From assembly GCA_963277665.1 (NCBI GenBank), contig OY728143.1, forward strand, positions 1,119,966,110 to 1,120,030,109: a DNA stretch of 64,000 nucleotides, in the 5' to 3' direction. This stretch comes from Viscum album (Eukaryota > Streptophyta > Magnoliopsida > Santalales > Viscaceae). The notes below the pieces were generated by a model, which ran no database searches, had not been told where the DNA came from, and saw nothing but the letters and a program-made list of their open reading frames with translations. Each line of letters opens with the position of its first letter. The stretch's first letter is position 1. Positions 1 through 12,800 of this stretch are shown here, one piece after another. The position numbers were made by a program, and so were the translations under genes.

Positions 1-757
1 GATGTGTTATTTTTATACCATTCATGGTTTATGGAGAAAGTATTGACATTTCTTATGCTAGTTTTAATACGAATGTTTATGTTATGTTTAAACCTATTCA
101 TATGATGAATACATTGGACTTAATAAGTGACAGGTGGAGCCCGCTATAACTCCTCGATGCATTGGTAGGTCTCATGAGATAAACTAGTTTCTTGGAACAA
201 GGCCTTGACAAAATATTATTTTTAGTCTTGGAACTAGGCCTTGACTATGTGGTTATGATAGTCTGGCATTATGCATTCCATCATTATGAAAATGGCTATT
301 GATATTGGATGCGATTATTAGACTTGTCGAATACCCATGTGAATAAGTAAATGGAATTATTTCATTTTATCTTTTCCATATTATGATGAAGTTCAAGTTT
401 AAAAGGATTTTGTTTTAGTTATACATTTCCTTAAATGTTCATGTTTATTTATGAAAGTTTCATCTATATTTTTATCTTTACTGAGCATTTGAGCTCACCC
501 CTTTCAATGTTTTAATTTTTCCTAGGATGTGAAGAATTATTTTATGAATGACCTCCTTGGAATGTTTGAGGGGATGTGAAGTCAAGATGTTGTGGTAGTT
601 TTTATATCATCTTATGATGTAATGTAAGACGTATGAATATATCTAGTGTTTCCAAGGCTACTAAACTAATCGATCATTCGAGACTTGATCTTTTGTGATC
701 ATGCCAATGTTATATAATAATACACTAACTCTGGGTAACTTGGATCAGGGCGTTACA
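1..757 (+). repeat. RE1 5' LTR, terminal portion
   Basis: Nearly collinear with the last 760 bases of the LTR ending at 9500. It ends in CGTTACA at 751-757, just before the primer-binding site. The first ~3 kb of this LTR lie outside the window. Confidence 0.9.
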
Positions 758-759
758 GT

Positions 760-770
760 TGGTATCAGAG
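760..770 (+). other. RE1 primer-binding site (initiator tRNA-Met)
   Basis: TGGTATCAGAG is complementary to the 3' end of plant initiator tRNA-Met and starts two bases after the LTR. It primes minus-strand DNA synthesis. Confidence 0.9.
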
Positions 771-1257
771 TAAGTTTAGTACAATCCTTGGAAACTAGAT
801 TTAGATAAACTCTGATTAGTGCACATAGCCCTAAGATGGGCTTTGAGGGTTAGTATTGAAGTACTTCCTAGAATTTTGGTATTGTACATATTTTGTGAGT
901 TTTCTGAGAAATACATCCCTGTCTGGATACGAGCAGGTAGAGGTGGCTCTGGAAAAATTGTACCTAGGGGTAAAACCCGAAACACCGCTTTGAGCTAGAC
1001 TCGAATGGGAACTGGTGCACGACAACGGGTCTTGCTGCACTCTTGGTTACGAAACTCCGGAGGTATATGCTTAGGATAATTCCCATTTTCTTTACGAACC
1101 ATTATGAAGGGTTTATGAGTATATACTTCCTCAAAGAATTAAATTTTATGATTATAGATTATATCCATAAATGTTTCAATGTCTGTTAAGTATTTTACAA
1201 GTATGGAATTATGTATTTTGATTCATAAACTGATCTAGTTTATGCCATTGTTTAGAA

Positions 1258-2330
1258 ATGGAACCAAGTGGAAGGAATGGAAACTTTATAAATTCATGCA
1301 CTCCATGTAGGGATTTCCCTCCCGCTCAAGAAAATTATAGTGGAGCTGGTGATGAAAATAGTGATGATCAGCTAATCACTATACTGGGACAACTCACTCA
1401 GGTTATGAATAATAACCTTACCCATATGGAGAACCCTGATCCCAAGTGTGGAGGATCAAAGTTAGATATCTTCATGAGGCCACAACCACCAACATTCAAT
1501 GGGAGTAAAAATACCTTAGTATCGGAGCAATGGATAAATTCTTTAGAGATAATATTCCAAGCCTTGGGGAGTTGTGAAAGGGAAAAAGTTATCATGGTAG
1601 TTTACTGCCTCACTAGAGATGCTAATCAATGGTGGTCATTGATTCAAATCAGGAAGGAAGATGATGAAGTATGAAATATGGAATGGAGAGAGTTCATAGA
1701 TCTTTTCATAGAAAATTACTTTCCTCGTGACCATCGGCCAGATATAGAAAGGAAATTTCTAAGTCTGAGACAAAAGGAGGATTAGAATGTCGCTATCTAT
1801 GTGGAAAACTTTACAAGGTTAGTGAGTAATGATGCATATTATATACGTAACCTATGAAGTAAGATTGATTGTTTCTTTGATGGATTAAAACCATTTCTCC
1901 GTCGAGCATTAGTCTCACAAACCTTCTCGTAGTACGAAGATATTGACTCGTGTGATCTCAAGACAGAAAAGGAATTCTCTTAGTCTTACGACTTTAAAGA
2001 AAGGTAAGAGAAGATGAGATCTGTAGATCACTCTGGAAATGGAAATAAGGGGAATAATGGAAAAGTTGAATATCCATCCTGCAGTAAATATGGGAAGAAA
2101 CACCACGGTAATAGCTTGAAAGGAATGTGAGTATATTACAAGTGTGGTGAAAAAGGCCAACAAGATCATGATTTCACGGGGAAGAAGGAAGCTACCGAGG
2201 TTCAGTGCTACAACTGCAGGGAGATGGGAGATTATGGAAATGAATTTCCTAAGATCAAGAGAATTTACCTTAGAAAGGGCCAAGGGATCAAGGCCAAGCT
2301 TATGTTATCACCACTACTGAGGTAGAAGCT
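1258..2330 (+). pseudogene. RE1 gag (capsid/nucleocapsid), broken
   Basis: Gag packages element RNA into a cytoplasmic particle. The ATG at 1258 opens 138 codons containing the plant gypsy capsid signature (RPQPPTFNGS, then a WINSLE segment and a WW pair). After the stop at 1672 the same frame continues as recognisable capsid (YFPRDHRPDIERKF, VAIYVENFTRL) but with several stops. Nucleocapsid zinc knuckles remain near 2130-2240 as YKCGEKG and CYNCREMGDYGNEF; the latter keeps CX2C but has lost the histidine and last cysteine positions. Several stops are TAG, TAA or TGA where a single C-to-T change from CAG, CAA or CGA would explain them (inference). Confidence 0.85.
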
Positions 2331-2339
2331 CCGAAAGAC

Positions 2340-2700
2340 GTGGTGGTAGGTAATTTAATGGTTTCCTCAAGTTTATCCAATGATTTATTTGATTATGGAT
2401 CATTAAATTGTTTCATATCTTCCCAGTTTTCTAAGAAAATTAGATATTTCCAATTTGATTTAATAAGAGAATTGTCAGTTAAAACTCCCAAGGGAAGTAT
2501 CATTGCTACAATGTTCTGTGAATCAGTCCCCATTAGAGAATATAAATGTTCTTTATCCGCTGATCTCATCATCATACCCATGATTTAATTTGATATAATC
2601 CTCGGTATGTATTGGATTTAGGACCACGATGCTAAGATTTATTGTAAGAATAAGGAGGTTACGATTTTTGATGATGATGATAAGGAACACCTTATAATTA
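2340..2700 (+). pseudogene. RE1 aspartic protease, broken
   Basis: This domain would cut the gag-pol polyprotein. The active-site region reads DYGSLNCFIS at about 2395; the family motif is D-[ST]-G-A, so the second and fourth positions are altered while the aspartate and glycine remain. Downstream hydrophobic IIPMI and ILGMYW match the second half of the retropepsin fold. A stop at 2586-2588 interrupts it. It continues in frame into reverse transcriptase. Confidence 0.75.
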
Positions 2701-2777
2701 GAGAAAAATCGCCACCACCTAATTCTTACATAGATCCACCCCTAGTATCCCAAATAAATTCAATTGTTGGGGAGGAA

Positions 2778-4225
2778 GTGAATGAAATAATTGTTGGTAG
2801 GGAAAGAAATTTTCAAATAGGGGATATACATATTGTGAGAGAATATGATGATGTTTTTCTAGAAGATTTACCTAGACATCCTCCAGAACGAGAAATTGAG
2901 TTTTCCATTGATTTAATTCCTGTATCAAGGCCCATATCGAAGGCCCGTTATAAAATGGCCACTGTGGAATTAGTGGAACTAAAGAAGAAACTAGAGGAAT
3001 TGAGTAATAAGGGATTTATTCACCCTAGTGTTTCTCCATGGGGAGCCCCTGTCCTTTTTGTTATGAAGAAATATGGATGTATGATGCTATGTATCGACTA
3101 TAGGGAAATCAATGTAATAACAATAAAGAACTAGTATCTCCTACCTCGCATTAATGATTTATTTGACCAATTGCATGGAGCTCAATGCTGTTTAATGATT
3201 GACCTTTGGTTTGGATACCATCAGTTGTGTGTGAAAAAGGAAGTCATTCCGAAGACAGCATTTCGAACCAGGTACGGGTGTTACGAGTTTACAGTAATGC
3301 ATTTTGGGATGACTATTGCACCCTTTTTATTCCTTGATCTAATGAATAGAGTTTTCAAGGAATATATCGATGATTTTGTGGTGGTATTTATTGATGATAT
3401 CTTGATATATTCAAAAAGCTACGAAGATCATGAAAATCACTTGCGTAATATCCTGAAGACTCTTAGAAGACATGAATTATATTGGAAGTGTAGCAAATTT
3501 GAATTCTGGATTCAAGAGATTTATTTTCTTGGCCATATTGTCTCCAAAGATGGAATCTCTATTGATCCTTCTAAGACCAAGGAAATCCAAGAATGGCCAT
3601 CCCCAACGTGTATAAATGAGGTACTTAGTTTTATTGGTTTAGTAGGTTATTATCGACATTTCGTCCATAATTTTTCTCTGTTGTCTAACACATTAACAAA
3701 GCTCACACGTAAAGGGGTTAAATTTTTTCGGACAAAAGAGTCTGAATAATGTTTTGAATAACTGAAAATAATATTAGTCAATTCCCCTATATTGACTCTA
3801 CAATCAGGGAATGAGGGGTTTGTTATTTATAGTGATGCATTGAAGAAAGGACTTGGGTGTGTCCTTATGCGGAATGATAGAGTTATTTCCTATGCATCAC
3901 GATAGCTAAAAACTCATGATAAAAACTATCCTACTCATGATCTTGAGTTAGGAGCTTTAATCGTCGCTTTGAGGATTTAGAGACACTATCTCTATACTGA
4001 AAAATGTGAGATTTATACTGATAATAAGAGTTTGAAGTGTATTTTCTCATAGAAAAAACTCAACATGAGGCAAACGAGATGGCTTGAACTACTAAAGGAT
4101 TATAATTTCACGATACACTACCACCCTGGGAAGTCAAACACGGTGGTAGATACTTTGATTACAAAGGATCATGGAGTTTGGAACAAGATGAGAGTGGAAA
4201 AGGCTCCTATATACGTGGATCTAGT
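2778..4225 (+). pseudogene. RE1 reverse transcriptase and RNase H, broken
   Basis: Reverse transcriptase copies element RNA to DNA; RNase H removes the RNA. The first open block (2778-3134) has the EYDDVF and [11 protein letters not shown] lead-in, [12 protein letters not shown], and CIDYREIN. The second (3171-3749) carries the catalytic FIDDILIYS at about 3388-3414 with both aspartates kept, then the thumb motif IYFLGHIVSKDGISID. RNase H follows: YSDALKKGLGCVL near 3830, HDLELGALIVAL near 3940, YTDNKSL near 4015, and a YHPGKSN end near 4120. Stops at 3132, about 3747, 3903, 3978, 4051 and 4227 break it. The RT core is better preserved than its surroundings. Confidence 0.9.
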
Positions 4226-4229
4226 ATAG

Positions 4230-5720
4230 ATGGATATGGGAATCACCATGGAAGGTGAAACCTCAATTCTTTTTCAAATGGTTTCCAAACCATCTTTACT
4301 AGAAAGGAGAATGAGTTCTCAGACTGGTGATGAAGAGTTTCAAAAGAAGATTAAATATGTGAATGATGGGATATTGAGTGACTTTGTGTATGAAGATGGA
4401 ATTTTGAAATTTGGGAAGAGACGCTGTGTTCCCAAAATAACTGATCTAAAAAGGGAATTGTTGGACGATTCTCACAGATCCAATTTCTCTATACACCCTT
4501 GGAGCACCAAAATGTATAAAGATTTAAAGGAACATTTTTGGTGGGACAACATGAAAAGAGAGATTTCTGATTTTGTGTCAAGATGTATTGTTTTTTAACA
4601 AGTGAAAGCTGGAAGGCAATAGCCTGGAGGAGTCATGCAAACTCTTCTTATACCTGATTGGAAATGGCATAATATCACGATGAACATTGTCATGGGACTA
4701 CCAAATACTCTTAGAAGGAACGATAAAATATGGTTCATTGTTGATAGTCACACCAAGTCCGCACATTTTATTGCTATAAGGGAAGATTTACCACTTGAAT
4801 GTCTAGAAAGACTATATATTAATGAAGTTGTAAGACTTCATGGAGTACCCCAATCGATTGTTTCTGATTGTGATCCATGTTTTACATCTAGATTCTGGAA
4901 GAGTCTTCAGAAGTCCTTGGATACTGAACTTCATTTGAGCACTGCCTACCACCCTCAAACAGATGGACAATCAGAATGGACTATTCAAACCTTAGAAGAC
5001 ATGTTTAGATCTTCCTCACTTGACTTTCAGGGTATGTGGGATCAATAATTACCTCTGGTAGAATATTCCCATAACAATTTCTTCCATTCAAGTATTCAGA
5101 TGACACCATATGAAGCGTTATATGGAAAGAGATTTTGCACATCAACCTGATGGGATGACGTTGGTGAATGAAAACTCATAGGCCCAGAACTGGTGGAGGA
5201 AATGATGGAAAAGGTAACTGTAATCCAAAACCACGTCAAAGTAGCTCAAGGAAGGCAGAAGATCTATATAGATAACTGAAGGAAGGATTTGGAATTTCAG
5301 GTGGGAGATTATCTTTTCTTAAAGGTATCTTTATGGAAGGGAGTTATACGTTTCAGTAAGAATGGTAAACTGAGTCCTAGGTACATCGGACCATTCGAAA
5401 TTCTAGAACGAATTGGGGCTGTAGCTTACCATTTTTCAGTGTCGCCAAGTCTCTCCAAAGTTCACGATGTGTTCCACGTATCACTGTTGAGAAAATACAT
5501 GCATGACCTGACACATGTAATCACTTATGAGGAATTAGAACTTGAACCCGATCTGTCTTATTGCGAAGCACCGATCAGGATTCTTTATACAATAGAGTAA
5601 GTTCTGAGAAACCCGACAACTCATCTGGAAAAAGTTCTATGAAAAAACCATAAGATGGAAGAGGCAACATGGGGACCTGAGGAACTTATTATGAAGAACC
5701 ACCCCGAGTCTTTTTATGTA
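4230..5720 (+). pseudogene. RE1 integrase with chromodomain-like tail, broken
   Basis: Integrase joins the DNA copy to the chromosome. The zinc-binding HHCC region is at about 4470-4600 (HRSNFSIHP, WWDNMKREISDF, CIVF); the last cysteine is phenylalanine. In the catalytic core the first acidic position is lost (TMNIVMGLP at ~4680), while the second (IVSDCDP, ~4860) and the glutamate in TDGQSEWTIQ (~4960) remain. The GPY/F module (RYIGPFEILERIG) lies near 5380, followed by HDVFHVSLLRKY. After the stop at 5598-5600 a chromodomain-like tail is readable to 5720 (EEATWGPEEL, NHPESF). Loss of one catalytic acid and many stops make it dead. Confidence 0.88.
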
Positions 5721-5756
5721 GTAATATTCTTGAAATTTCAAGGATGAAATTATATT

Positions 5757-5769
5757 AAAGAGGGTAGAA
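5757..5769 (+). other. RE1 polypurine tract
   Basis: AAAGAGGGTAGAA sits directly against the 3' LTR start TGTAACACCCC. It is the plus-strand primer of Ty3/gypsy elements. The preceding TTTCAAGGATGAAAT resembles a motif usual at this place in Tekay-type elements. Confidence 0.85.
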
Positions 5770-7313
5770 TGTAACACCCCAAGATTCCACGGTACGCTTC
5801 TATTTGAATAATATAGTAGTGTGTGTTATACGCAACTTCAAGTTCTAACACGCACCACAACCAATCATACTAGCCGTTATGAATAGAAATACCTAATTTT
5901 TGAAATATTAAAATTTTTTTCATTCAAAATGGACTTCATTTTTAGATTCGGAATATCAAAATTAGCTTAGAGTGAATTTTTGGTATTTTTCTGAAAAATT
6001 ACAATTTTTTATGAATAGTGAACAACACTGAGTTATAATTTAAAACCGAATTATTATTTAAATAATTATTTATTTTATTTAAATATAATTAAGGTCATAA
6101 TAGATACATAATACCTATATAAGTTCAATTTAATTCATTGGGGTTTGTTTAGAAGAATTTTAGATATATAAAAATATTATGGAAGTTGTCACCGTCTTTT
6201 ACCCACCTCCTAGAAAAATTTTCAAATTCACATAAAAAATAATTTTACCTCTTCTATGAGTGTAATTTTGAAAATCCGAGAGACACGGTAAATATCAAGG
6301 AGTAAAATGTGGTTCAATAAGGTAAAAATAATTTTTTTGAATAGTAACTTTTTACTTTTATTTACCACGGTTAAAAGTAAATAGGGTAATTAAGGGTAAA
6401 AATGATATTAATATTACCATAAAACATGTCCTAATTCTATTGGATAAACATAATTCGACCAAAAAAACCTTAGGAATAAAATATGAACCTCTTTGGTCCA
6501 CTTGGATTAGATTAGAACATTTATTATTATTTAATTCAAAGAAGAGTTAAAAGAGTTAAAATCAATGTTTATTAACTAAAACATTTTTAATATAGGGTTA
6601 TACATAAGATAAATTAGATTGTAAATATTAATTATAAAGATAAAAATATTTCCTAAATCTTGGTAGTTTATTTATAATTTTTAGACATTAAATAATTTAA
6701 TTTATTTATGACACAATAGAGATACAGTAATTACCTAATTAATGAAATATTAAAATAAGTGATATTATAAATATCCAAATAAATGTAATTTGAGACTTTT
6801 TATGAATTCAGCTAATTTTATAGGTTTATATGACATGTTGATGTTGATTTAATTATGTTTTTTCTAAGTAATCATGCTACTATAATTTTCACAAAAATCA
6901 AATACCAAATAGTGTCAAAATTGACATAAAAGAGTTTTTAAAACAAATATTATATTATTAATTGATATTCAATTCCTAAAAATCTAAGGTTTGTCCAAGA
7001 GACTTATATAATGACAGGTGTATCATTAATGAACCACTTAGGGTTTGATTGGATGTATATGGTATGTTTAATAACCATATAATATAAAAATACAAAGAGA
7101 CGTGGTAAATGTCATACTATTTAACTAAGAGTTAAATATAAATAATAAGGTTACTTTAGTGACCCAAACCTGTCTATAATCTATTGGTTTAAAGGATTTC
7201 TCCCATACCCACCTTAGCCTCGAAATAAGTCACTTTGGAGCCATTATAAACCGAATATGAATTTATTATAAAATAATATTTTAAGTTTTTCATAAGGTGC
7301 CCCTCACCCCTCT

Positions 7314-7321
7314 TATAAAAG
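7314..7321 (+). promoter_or_regulatory. RE1 LTR TATA box
   Basis: TATAAAAG in a locally GC-richer context (CCCCTCTTATAAAAGGGC), placed about 1.5 kb into the LTR as expected for the U3/R junction. Activity is inferred. Confidence 0.6.
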
Positions 7322-7666
7322 GGCACTACCCCTTATCAATAATTCACACCTTCAAATCCATTTGGCTCGGCCAACCCCTACAAAAATATTATCTAAAATT
7401 CCCTCAATTCATCCTAAAGGACTTAGTTTGATCAGAAATCTAACCTATGGAGCCCTTTTGATCAAATCAAAAGGAAGAACCTGAAGAAAAGGTAATGTTT
7501 TTACCACCCTCTTTCAAGTTCCTTTCTTCTACAACTTCTTCTTTCTTTGTTATTTCCATTATAAAATAATAAATCCACTATCATCTATATACTGTGATGT
7601 TATTATAAATATGGTACAACCATATTAAGTATTCTATCCATCCTTTAATGACATGTCACCATATGT

Positions 7667-7882
7667 GCGTACGTACGGCTTACCGTCTCCACGTCGTATT
7701 GTAATTGTTATTCAATATATTATTATTTAGAGTGGTATAATAATGATGTGTAATTCATGTAAATAATAAATATAACATGATTATTATTCTGTATATATGA
7801 TACACCATCCAATTATGTATTATTTTAATATCAAAAGAATGATATTGTTTCTTGGGCGTACGTACAGACTACCGTCTCCACG
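7667..7882 (+). repeat. 27-bp direct repeat pair inside RE1 LTR
   Basis: Copies at 7667-7693 and 7856-7882 share GCGTACGTAC and CCGTCTCCACG, with a few differences between them, 189 bp apart. Each contains the self-complementary GTACGTAC. They lie downstream of the TATA box, in the transcribed part of the LTR. Confidence 0.7.
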
Positions 7883-9500
7883 AACACGGTGAGATTCATT
7901 CCCCATCGTATCCATTCAAGACTAATTTTTATTTGATGATTTAAAATAATTTTTAAGGACTTGATATCATTTTGCATATGATTAAGATAAAACCTATGGA
8001 TAACAAACCTGACTTATGTAACAAAACATATAAAATAAAACGAGTATGTTAACACCCGAAACGAAAAAAATAATAAAATATTATTAACAATGAAATATTA
8101 AAAGATCATATATGATATCATATTTATGTATAAGATTCCTGTATAATTTAATAATAATGACTTAAATATTATACAAGAGGTTAACCTACCCTTGACCAAG
8201 GAAATTTACAAAGTAAGGGCTTATTTCACAATCTCTTCATTATCTGAGGTTGTTTATACGTAATTATCTACTGGGACCCCTTTATAATCCACATCCATGT
8301 TTCTTACAAATGTATTTCAAAACATTCTTAATATTTTACAGAATATGGGTTAATGCCATTTATACCCTTTTTTTACTTTTTTATGAGATGTTTATAAATG
8401 AATATTTTCGGGATTTTCCAAACAAGGTCCTTTTTAACCTTTTCGACATAATTAAGGTAAGAATGTCTTTTTTAACTTATACAGTGAGTGCAGCTATTTT
8501 TTGCCGTTATAAAATCATAAAAGCTTCCCTTACAAGCTTATCAGAATATTTTCAAAGTAAATGTTTTCGTTTATATTTCTATGACTTTTAAATGATTTCA
8601 AAAAAATAGATATTTCTCTCAAATAGTTTTGATTTCATCTATGTCAATATCCTTTGATGGATTTTAAGATTATTTGAAGTTGATTTATTATGATACAAAA
8701 CTTCCATATTTTATTGAAGTTTTAGTGATATATTTGACTGTGGATGTTTTATTTTTATACCTTTCATGGTTTATGGAGAATTTATTGACATTTCATATGC
8801 TAGTTTTAATATGAATGTTTACGTTATGTTTAAACCTATTCATATGAGGAATGAATTGGACTTAATAAGTGATGGGTGGAGCCCGCTATATCTCCTGGAT
8901 GCATCGGTAGGTCTCATGAGACAAACTAGTGTCTTGGAACAAGGCCTTGAAAATATCTTATTTGTAGTCTTGGCACAAGGCCTTGACTATGTGGTTATGA
9001 TAGTATGACATTATGAATTCTATCATTGTGAAAGTTGTTATTGATATTGAATTTGATTATTGGAATAGTAAAATATCCATGTGAATAAGTAAATGGAATT
9101 ATTTCATTTTATCATTTCCATATTATGTTGAATTTCAAGTTTAAAAATATTTTTGTTTTAGTTATACGTTGCCTTAAATGTTTTTGTTTATTTATGAAAG
9201 TTTCATCTATATTGTTATCCTAACTGAGAATCTGAGCTCACCCCTTTCAATGTTTTAATTTTTCCTAGGATGTGAAGAATTATTTTATGAATGACCTATA
9301 GGGAATGTATGAGGGGATATGAAGTCAAGATGTTGTTGTAGTTTTTTATTCACTTTATGATGTAATGTAAGACCTATGAATATATCTAGTGTTTCCAAGG
9401 ATACTAAACTAATCGTTCTTTCGAGACATGATCTTTTGTGATCATGCCAATGTTATGTAATAATGCACCGACTCTGGGTAACAGGGGTTGGTGCGTTACA

Positions 9501-9820
9501 TAATAGAGAAAAAATGATTGACTCCAAGACTAAATACAAGACCAAGTTCATTATTTCCTTAACTCATTCGGAATAGATTTTCATATTAGTATAAATTTTA
9601 ATATCCATTATTTCATTTCATTAATTAAAAACCCAAAAATATTGTAATTATTCTCTTAAATTAATCATAAACCAGAAAAATAAATATATTATGTGATTTA
9701 GATAATTTAAGTTAACAAAATTAAAGGATACTCATGTGAGAGTACCCTGGTTAGCCATTTTTCTACAATAAGAAAAATATAATTTCATTTTGACAATGAT
9801 CTTCCACAGGCATGCGTAGA
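9501..9820 (+). repeat. RE2 5' LTR remnant, cut by RE1
   Basis: Shares ordered blocks with the 3' LTR end: TTCCTTAACTCA (9565 and 15044 regions), a GG-T-AGCCA block (9750 and 15230 regions), AGAAAAATAT-AT, and GCATGCGT versus GCATGTGT at the ends. Divergence is high, consistent with great age. Confidence 0.55.
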
Positions 9821-9823
9821 AGC

Positions 9824-9841
9824 TGGCACTATTGTTGGGGA
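9824..9841 (+). other. RE2 primer-binding site (tRNA-Asp), mutated
   Basis: TGGCACTATTGTTGGGGA matches the complement of the plant tRNA-Asp(GTC) 3' end at 13 of 18 positions. All five mismatches are C-to-T or G-to-A. Confidence 0.7.
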
Positions 9842-12800
9842 CTTAATTAACAATTAATTTATATTTTATATTTTCATATAATTGATATATTTTATTACTT
9901 GTTATAAAAATAAAAAAAACTAAAAAAGGATTTCATGATTTTTTCATATGATTTTTTTTACTTCATGGAACAACAAATAATCCTAGGTGAAAGTTCCAGT
10001 AGAGGAATCCCCTGGTATATAGAAGATAGTGTAACATGTTGTGCTAGACCAATTAGGGGATAATAGTGCCTAATTTTCATAGTGGAGGAATTCAAGGATC
10101 TCATCTAGGATCTCATGGAGACCTTTGAGCAACCGATGGTTGAATTATTGGCTAGAGGGCCAGCTGACTTCTTGAGTAATTCTTGTAGTTTTGTTAAGAA
10201 GTGTTTGATATACTAGAAGAGAGATCCTAAATTTCCCCCAACAATTTTTATGAACCTTCACTTGATTATATGCAGGATTAGATTAAAAAAACAAACTCAA
10301 ATATTATAATTAATGATCTTGAAGAGATGGTTCAAAATCTACAAGACAAAATGGTTTGTATTACTACATATGTCTAAGAACTATCAGAGCAATATGAGTT
10401 TGAGCATAAACTAGAAGATGAGAGGCCTGTCTTACTTATGAAGAAATGTTTGAAGATTTTCCTCTTGAGCAAAAGAAATGATATCAAAAAGAAAATGATG
10501 AATTATGGAATAAATTTTATGAACTTATTGATATCCCCATACCATGAAAAGTTGAATAGAAAAATGAGTGATGGAAGACATAACCCAAGTGGTAGACCAT
10601 TAATAGTAAATGGAGTAGCCTGACTACTTGCCTTTTTCCAATGAGAGTCTACTTCACAATGAAATTAATACTGAGGCATTGATTGAATATGAACCAAGCC
10701 ATGGAGTGAAAATTTTATCATAACCTAAGTCATACAATTTTATTGAAATTTAATTGTGCATCTCTCTTAATTATTATGAATTTTTAGAATCAGACCCTCA
10801 TTGTCATGCATTATAAGATAATGAAGAAACAGATCATGCAACTATTAAGTAACACATGTATCACCCTAAAAATATTGAACACCTACTAGAGGAACCCCAT
10901 TAATATAGACCAATGGCTATACGTGAATAACCATAGACAATTGAAACACTCAAAAAAGGGATAATCTGATTTTTTATTCTAAAAAATTATTGTTATTTCA
11001 AAATAAAACTACCTTCTAACTTCCTCTTTAACTATTATTTTAATTAATAACAACGGGAGAAACCAATAGAAAAAGAATAAATGGTTTCACAATAGAAATA
11101 GTGGAGGAGGAGGTTATATACTTCATCCTACCCCCATCATGAAATTTGAACCCCATTGCGAAGGGGGGTTGAGTATACTCTATATATAGAAACATCCAGA
11201 ACAAGAAAAAATAAGTGGATGCAGGGAAAATCCACATGTGGTGGTTTAAGTCAAATAATACCCAACCACAATCAAAATTTGGATAATAGAAGTTAATGAA
11301 CACTGTAGGTTTTAGAAATCCAGGCCCCAAATGGGGTATCATACAAAGATATATCTTTACATTTTTATATTAATTTAGATTTCACTCTCAATTTTTATAA
11401 ATTAGTTTAATATCTTGTCCACTCCCTCCTATATTTTGGAGAATTAATTTCATGACCATTCTACTTAATTGAGTTGTTTTATTTTATATTATGATGTTGG
11501 TAGAAGTCACTTCAAACTAGTTAAGGAGGAGGACTTCAATTCATTTCAAAATGTAGTTCACTTTATGTGTTTATATTTTATTCTCCTTACATTTTTTTCC
11601 CAAAAACATGTTTTGATATTTAAATATAAAATTGCATGCCTACACATCAATTATGCTAAACATGAATAATCTTAGAGGAATTATTATCCTAGGAATACTA
11701 TGATTCCATGTTTTAGATTTAATGTTGATGTCATTGAATGAGTGAAATGGGGAATTGAATCATTAATGTGATTCATGGATATTAAAATGAGGACTCTGGA
11801 TTTGAAGGATTTAATTGATTCATGTAAATGAAATTTCAAAACCCTTTTTAATGATTTGATTTTTTTTAAATTCATGTTAAATGATTAATAATTAATAATA
11901 ATGCATTAAGTTATTTTCTTAAATCATATGTCCAATTATCAATATTTTTTATTGACCACGTAATTTTTTTTTCTTGATCACGTTTCTTGAATAATGTTGG
12001 GACATGCGACCAACTATTACTTGATTTTGAACTTTCCAGAGATATGATTGTACAAAAACCCATTTAAAATGAATGAGAAATATCTTGATAAACCACTAAT
12101 GATTAAAAAAACAACCTTTTAATAAATTATTTTTTATCATATAGAGACCATGAATGACCTTGTTTGGGATGAGCCATGTTTCAATCCATTTTAATAAATT
12201 CCTACCCTACTCTTAGTAATTTTATAATATTTGAAAGGATAAGTGTAGGAGTAAATGGAATCATCATAAATCAGTTGAATTATAATATAAGTAAGAAGTT
12301 AGGGGAGATTATTGTAGGAATTGTAAAAAAAATTTTGATTATTTAAATTTACACTATTGTTTTCCCCCTCTTGAATATACAAAAAATCAAAATTACAAAA
12401 AGATCCAAAAAATGAGAAAAATGGGAAGAGATTTGGGTAAACCAAAAATCACCATTACTAGACCTATGATTTATGTTATACGTTTTAAGTGGTGGATGTG
12501 AGGTTTATTCAAAGGAATACATTTTGAAATAAAGATAAATTTTCTTTGAAAAGAAAAATAATAATTCAAGAGCAGGAATGTATCATTCATTATGCTCAAA
12601 CTGATCAAGATCTTTACTTTGAGTCTTGTGAAAAGTTGGGAGTTGTTGAGATTTTAAGGGGATAATGTAATTAATATTTTTTACTTTTAATATCATGTTT
12701 TATTATTTAAGAGTTAAACCTCCTCCATGAGCCTTATTTTCAATCATCAAATCTTAACTACCTTAAGCCTTTGAGTCATTAGAACATAAATTACATGTCC

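Larger units (their letters stand above)
1..9500 (+). mobile_element. RE1: Ty3/gypsy (Tekay/Del-like) LTR retrotransposon, 5' end cut by window
   Basis: The order is partial 5' LTR, tRNA-Met primer site, gag, protease, reverse transcriptase, RNase H, integrase, chromodomain-like tail, polypurine tract, 3' LTR. That order (RT before integrase) defines Ty3/gypsy. The long LTRs, the initiator-Met primer site and a chromodomain-like tail point to the chromovirus Tekay/Del lineage. Bases 1-757 match the last part of the 3' LTR (about 8745-9500) base for base with roughly one mismatch in ten by eye, so this is not a recent insertion. Stops and small frameshifts interrupt both polyproteins, so it cannot move by itself. 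Its right edge abuts an older element (RE2). Confidence 0.93.
5770..9500 (+). repeat. RE1 3' LTR (3731 bp)
   Basis: Starts TGTAACACC at 5770 after the polypurine tract and ends GCGTTACA at 9500, so TGTAAC/GTTACA form the terminal inverted repeat. The last 760 bp repeat at 1-757. Noncoding; the 113-codon open frame at 8250-8591 has no recognisable domain and I regard it as chance. U3 is about 5770-7340, judged from the TATA box at 7314. Confidence 0.92.

Noticed and set aside
8250..8591. 113-codon open frame inside the RE1 3' LTR
   Set aside because: Phe/Ile/Tyr-rich AT composition, no domain, lies within a noncoding LTR.
11040..11342. 100-codon minus-strand frame in the RE2 interior
   Set aside because: Aromatic-rich chance composition; no similarity to retroelement proteins on either strand.
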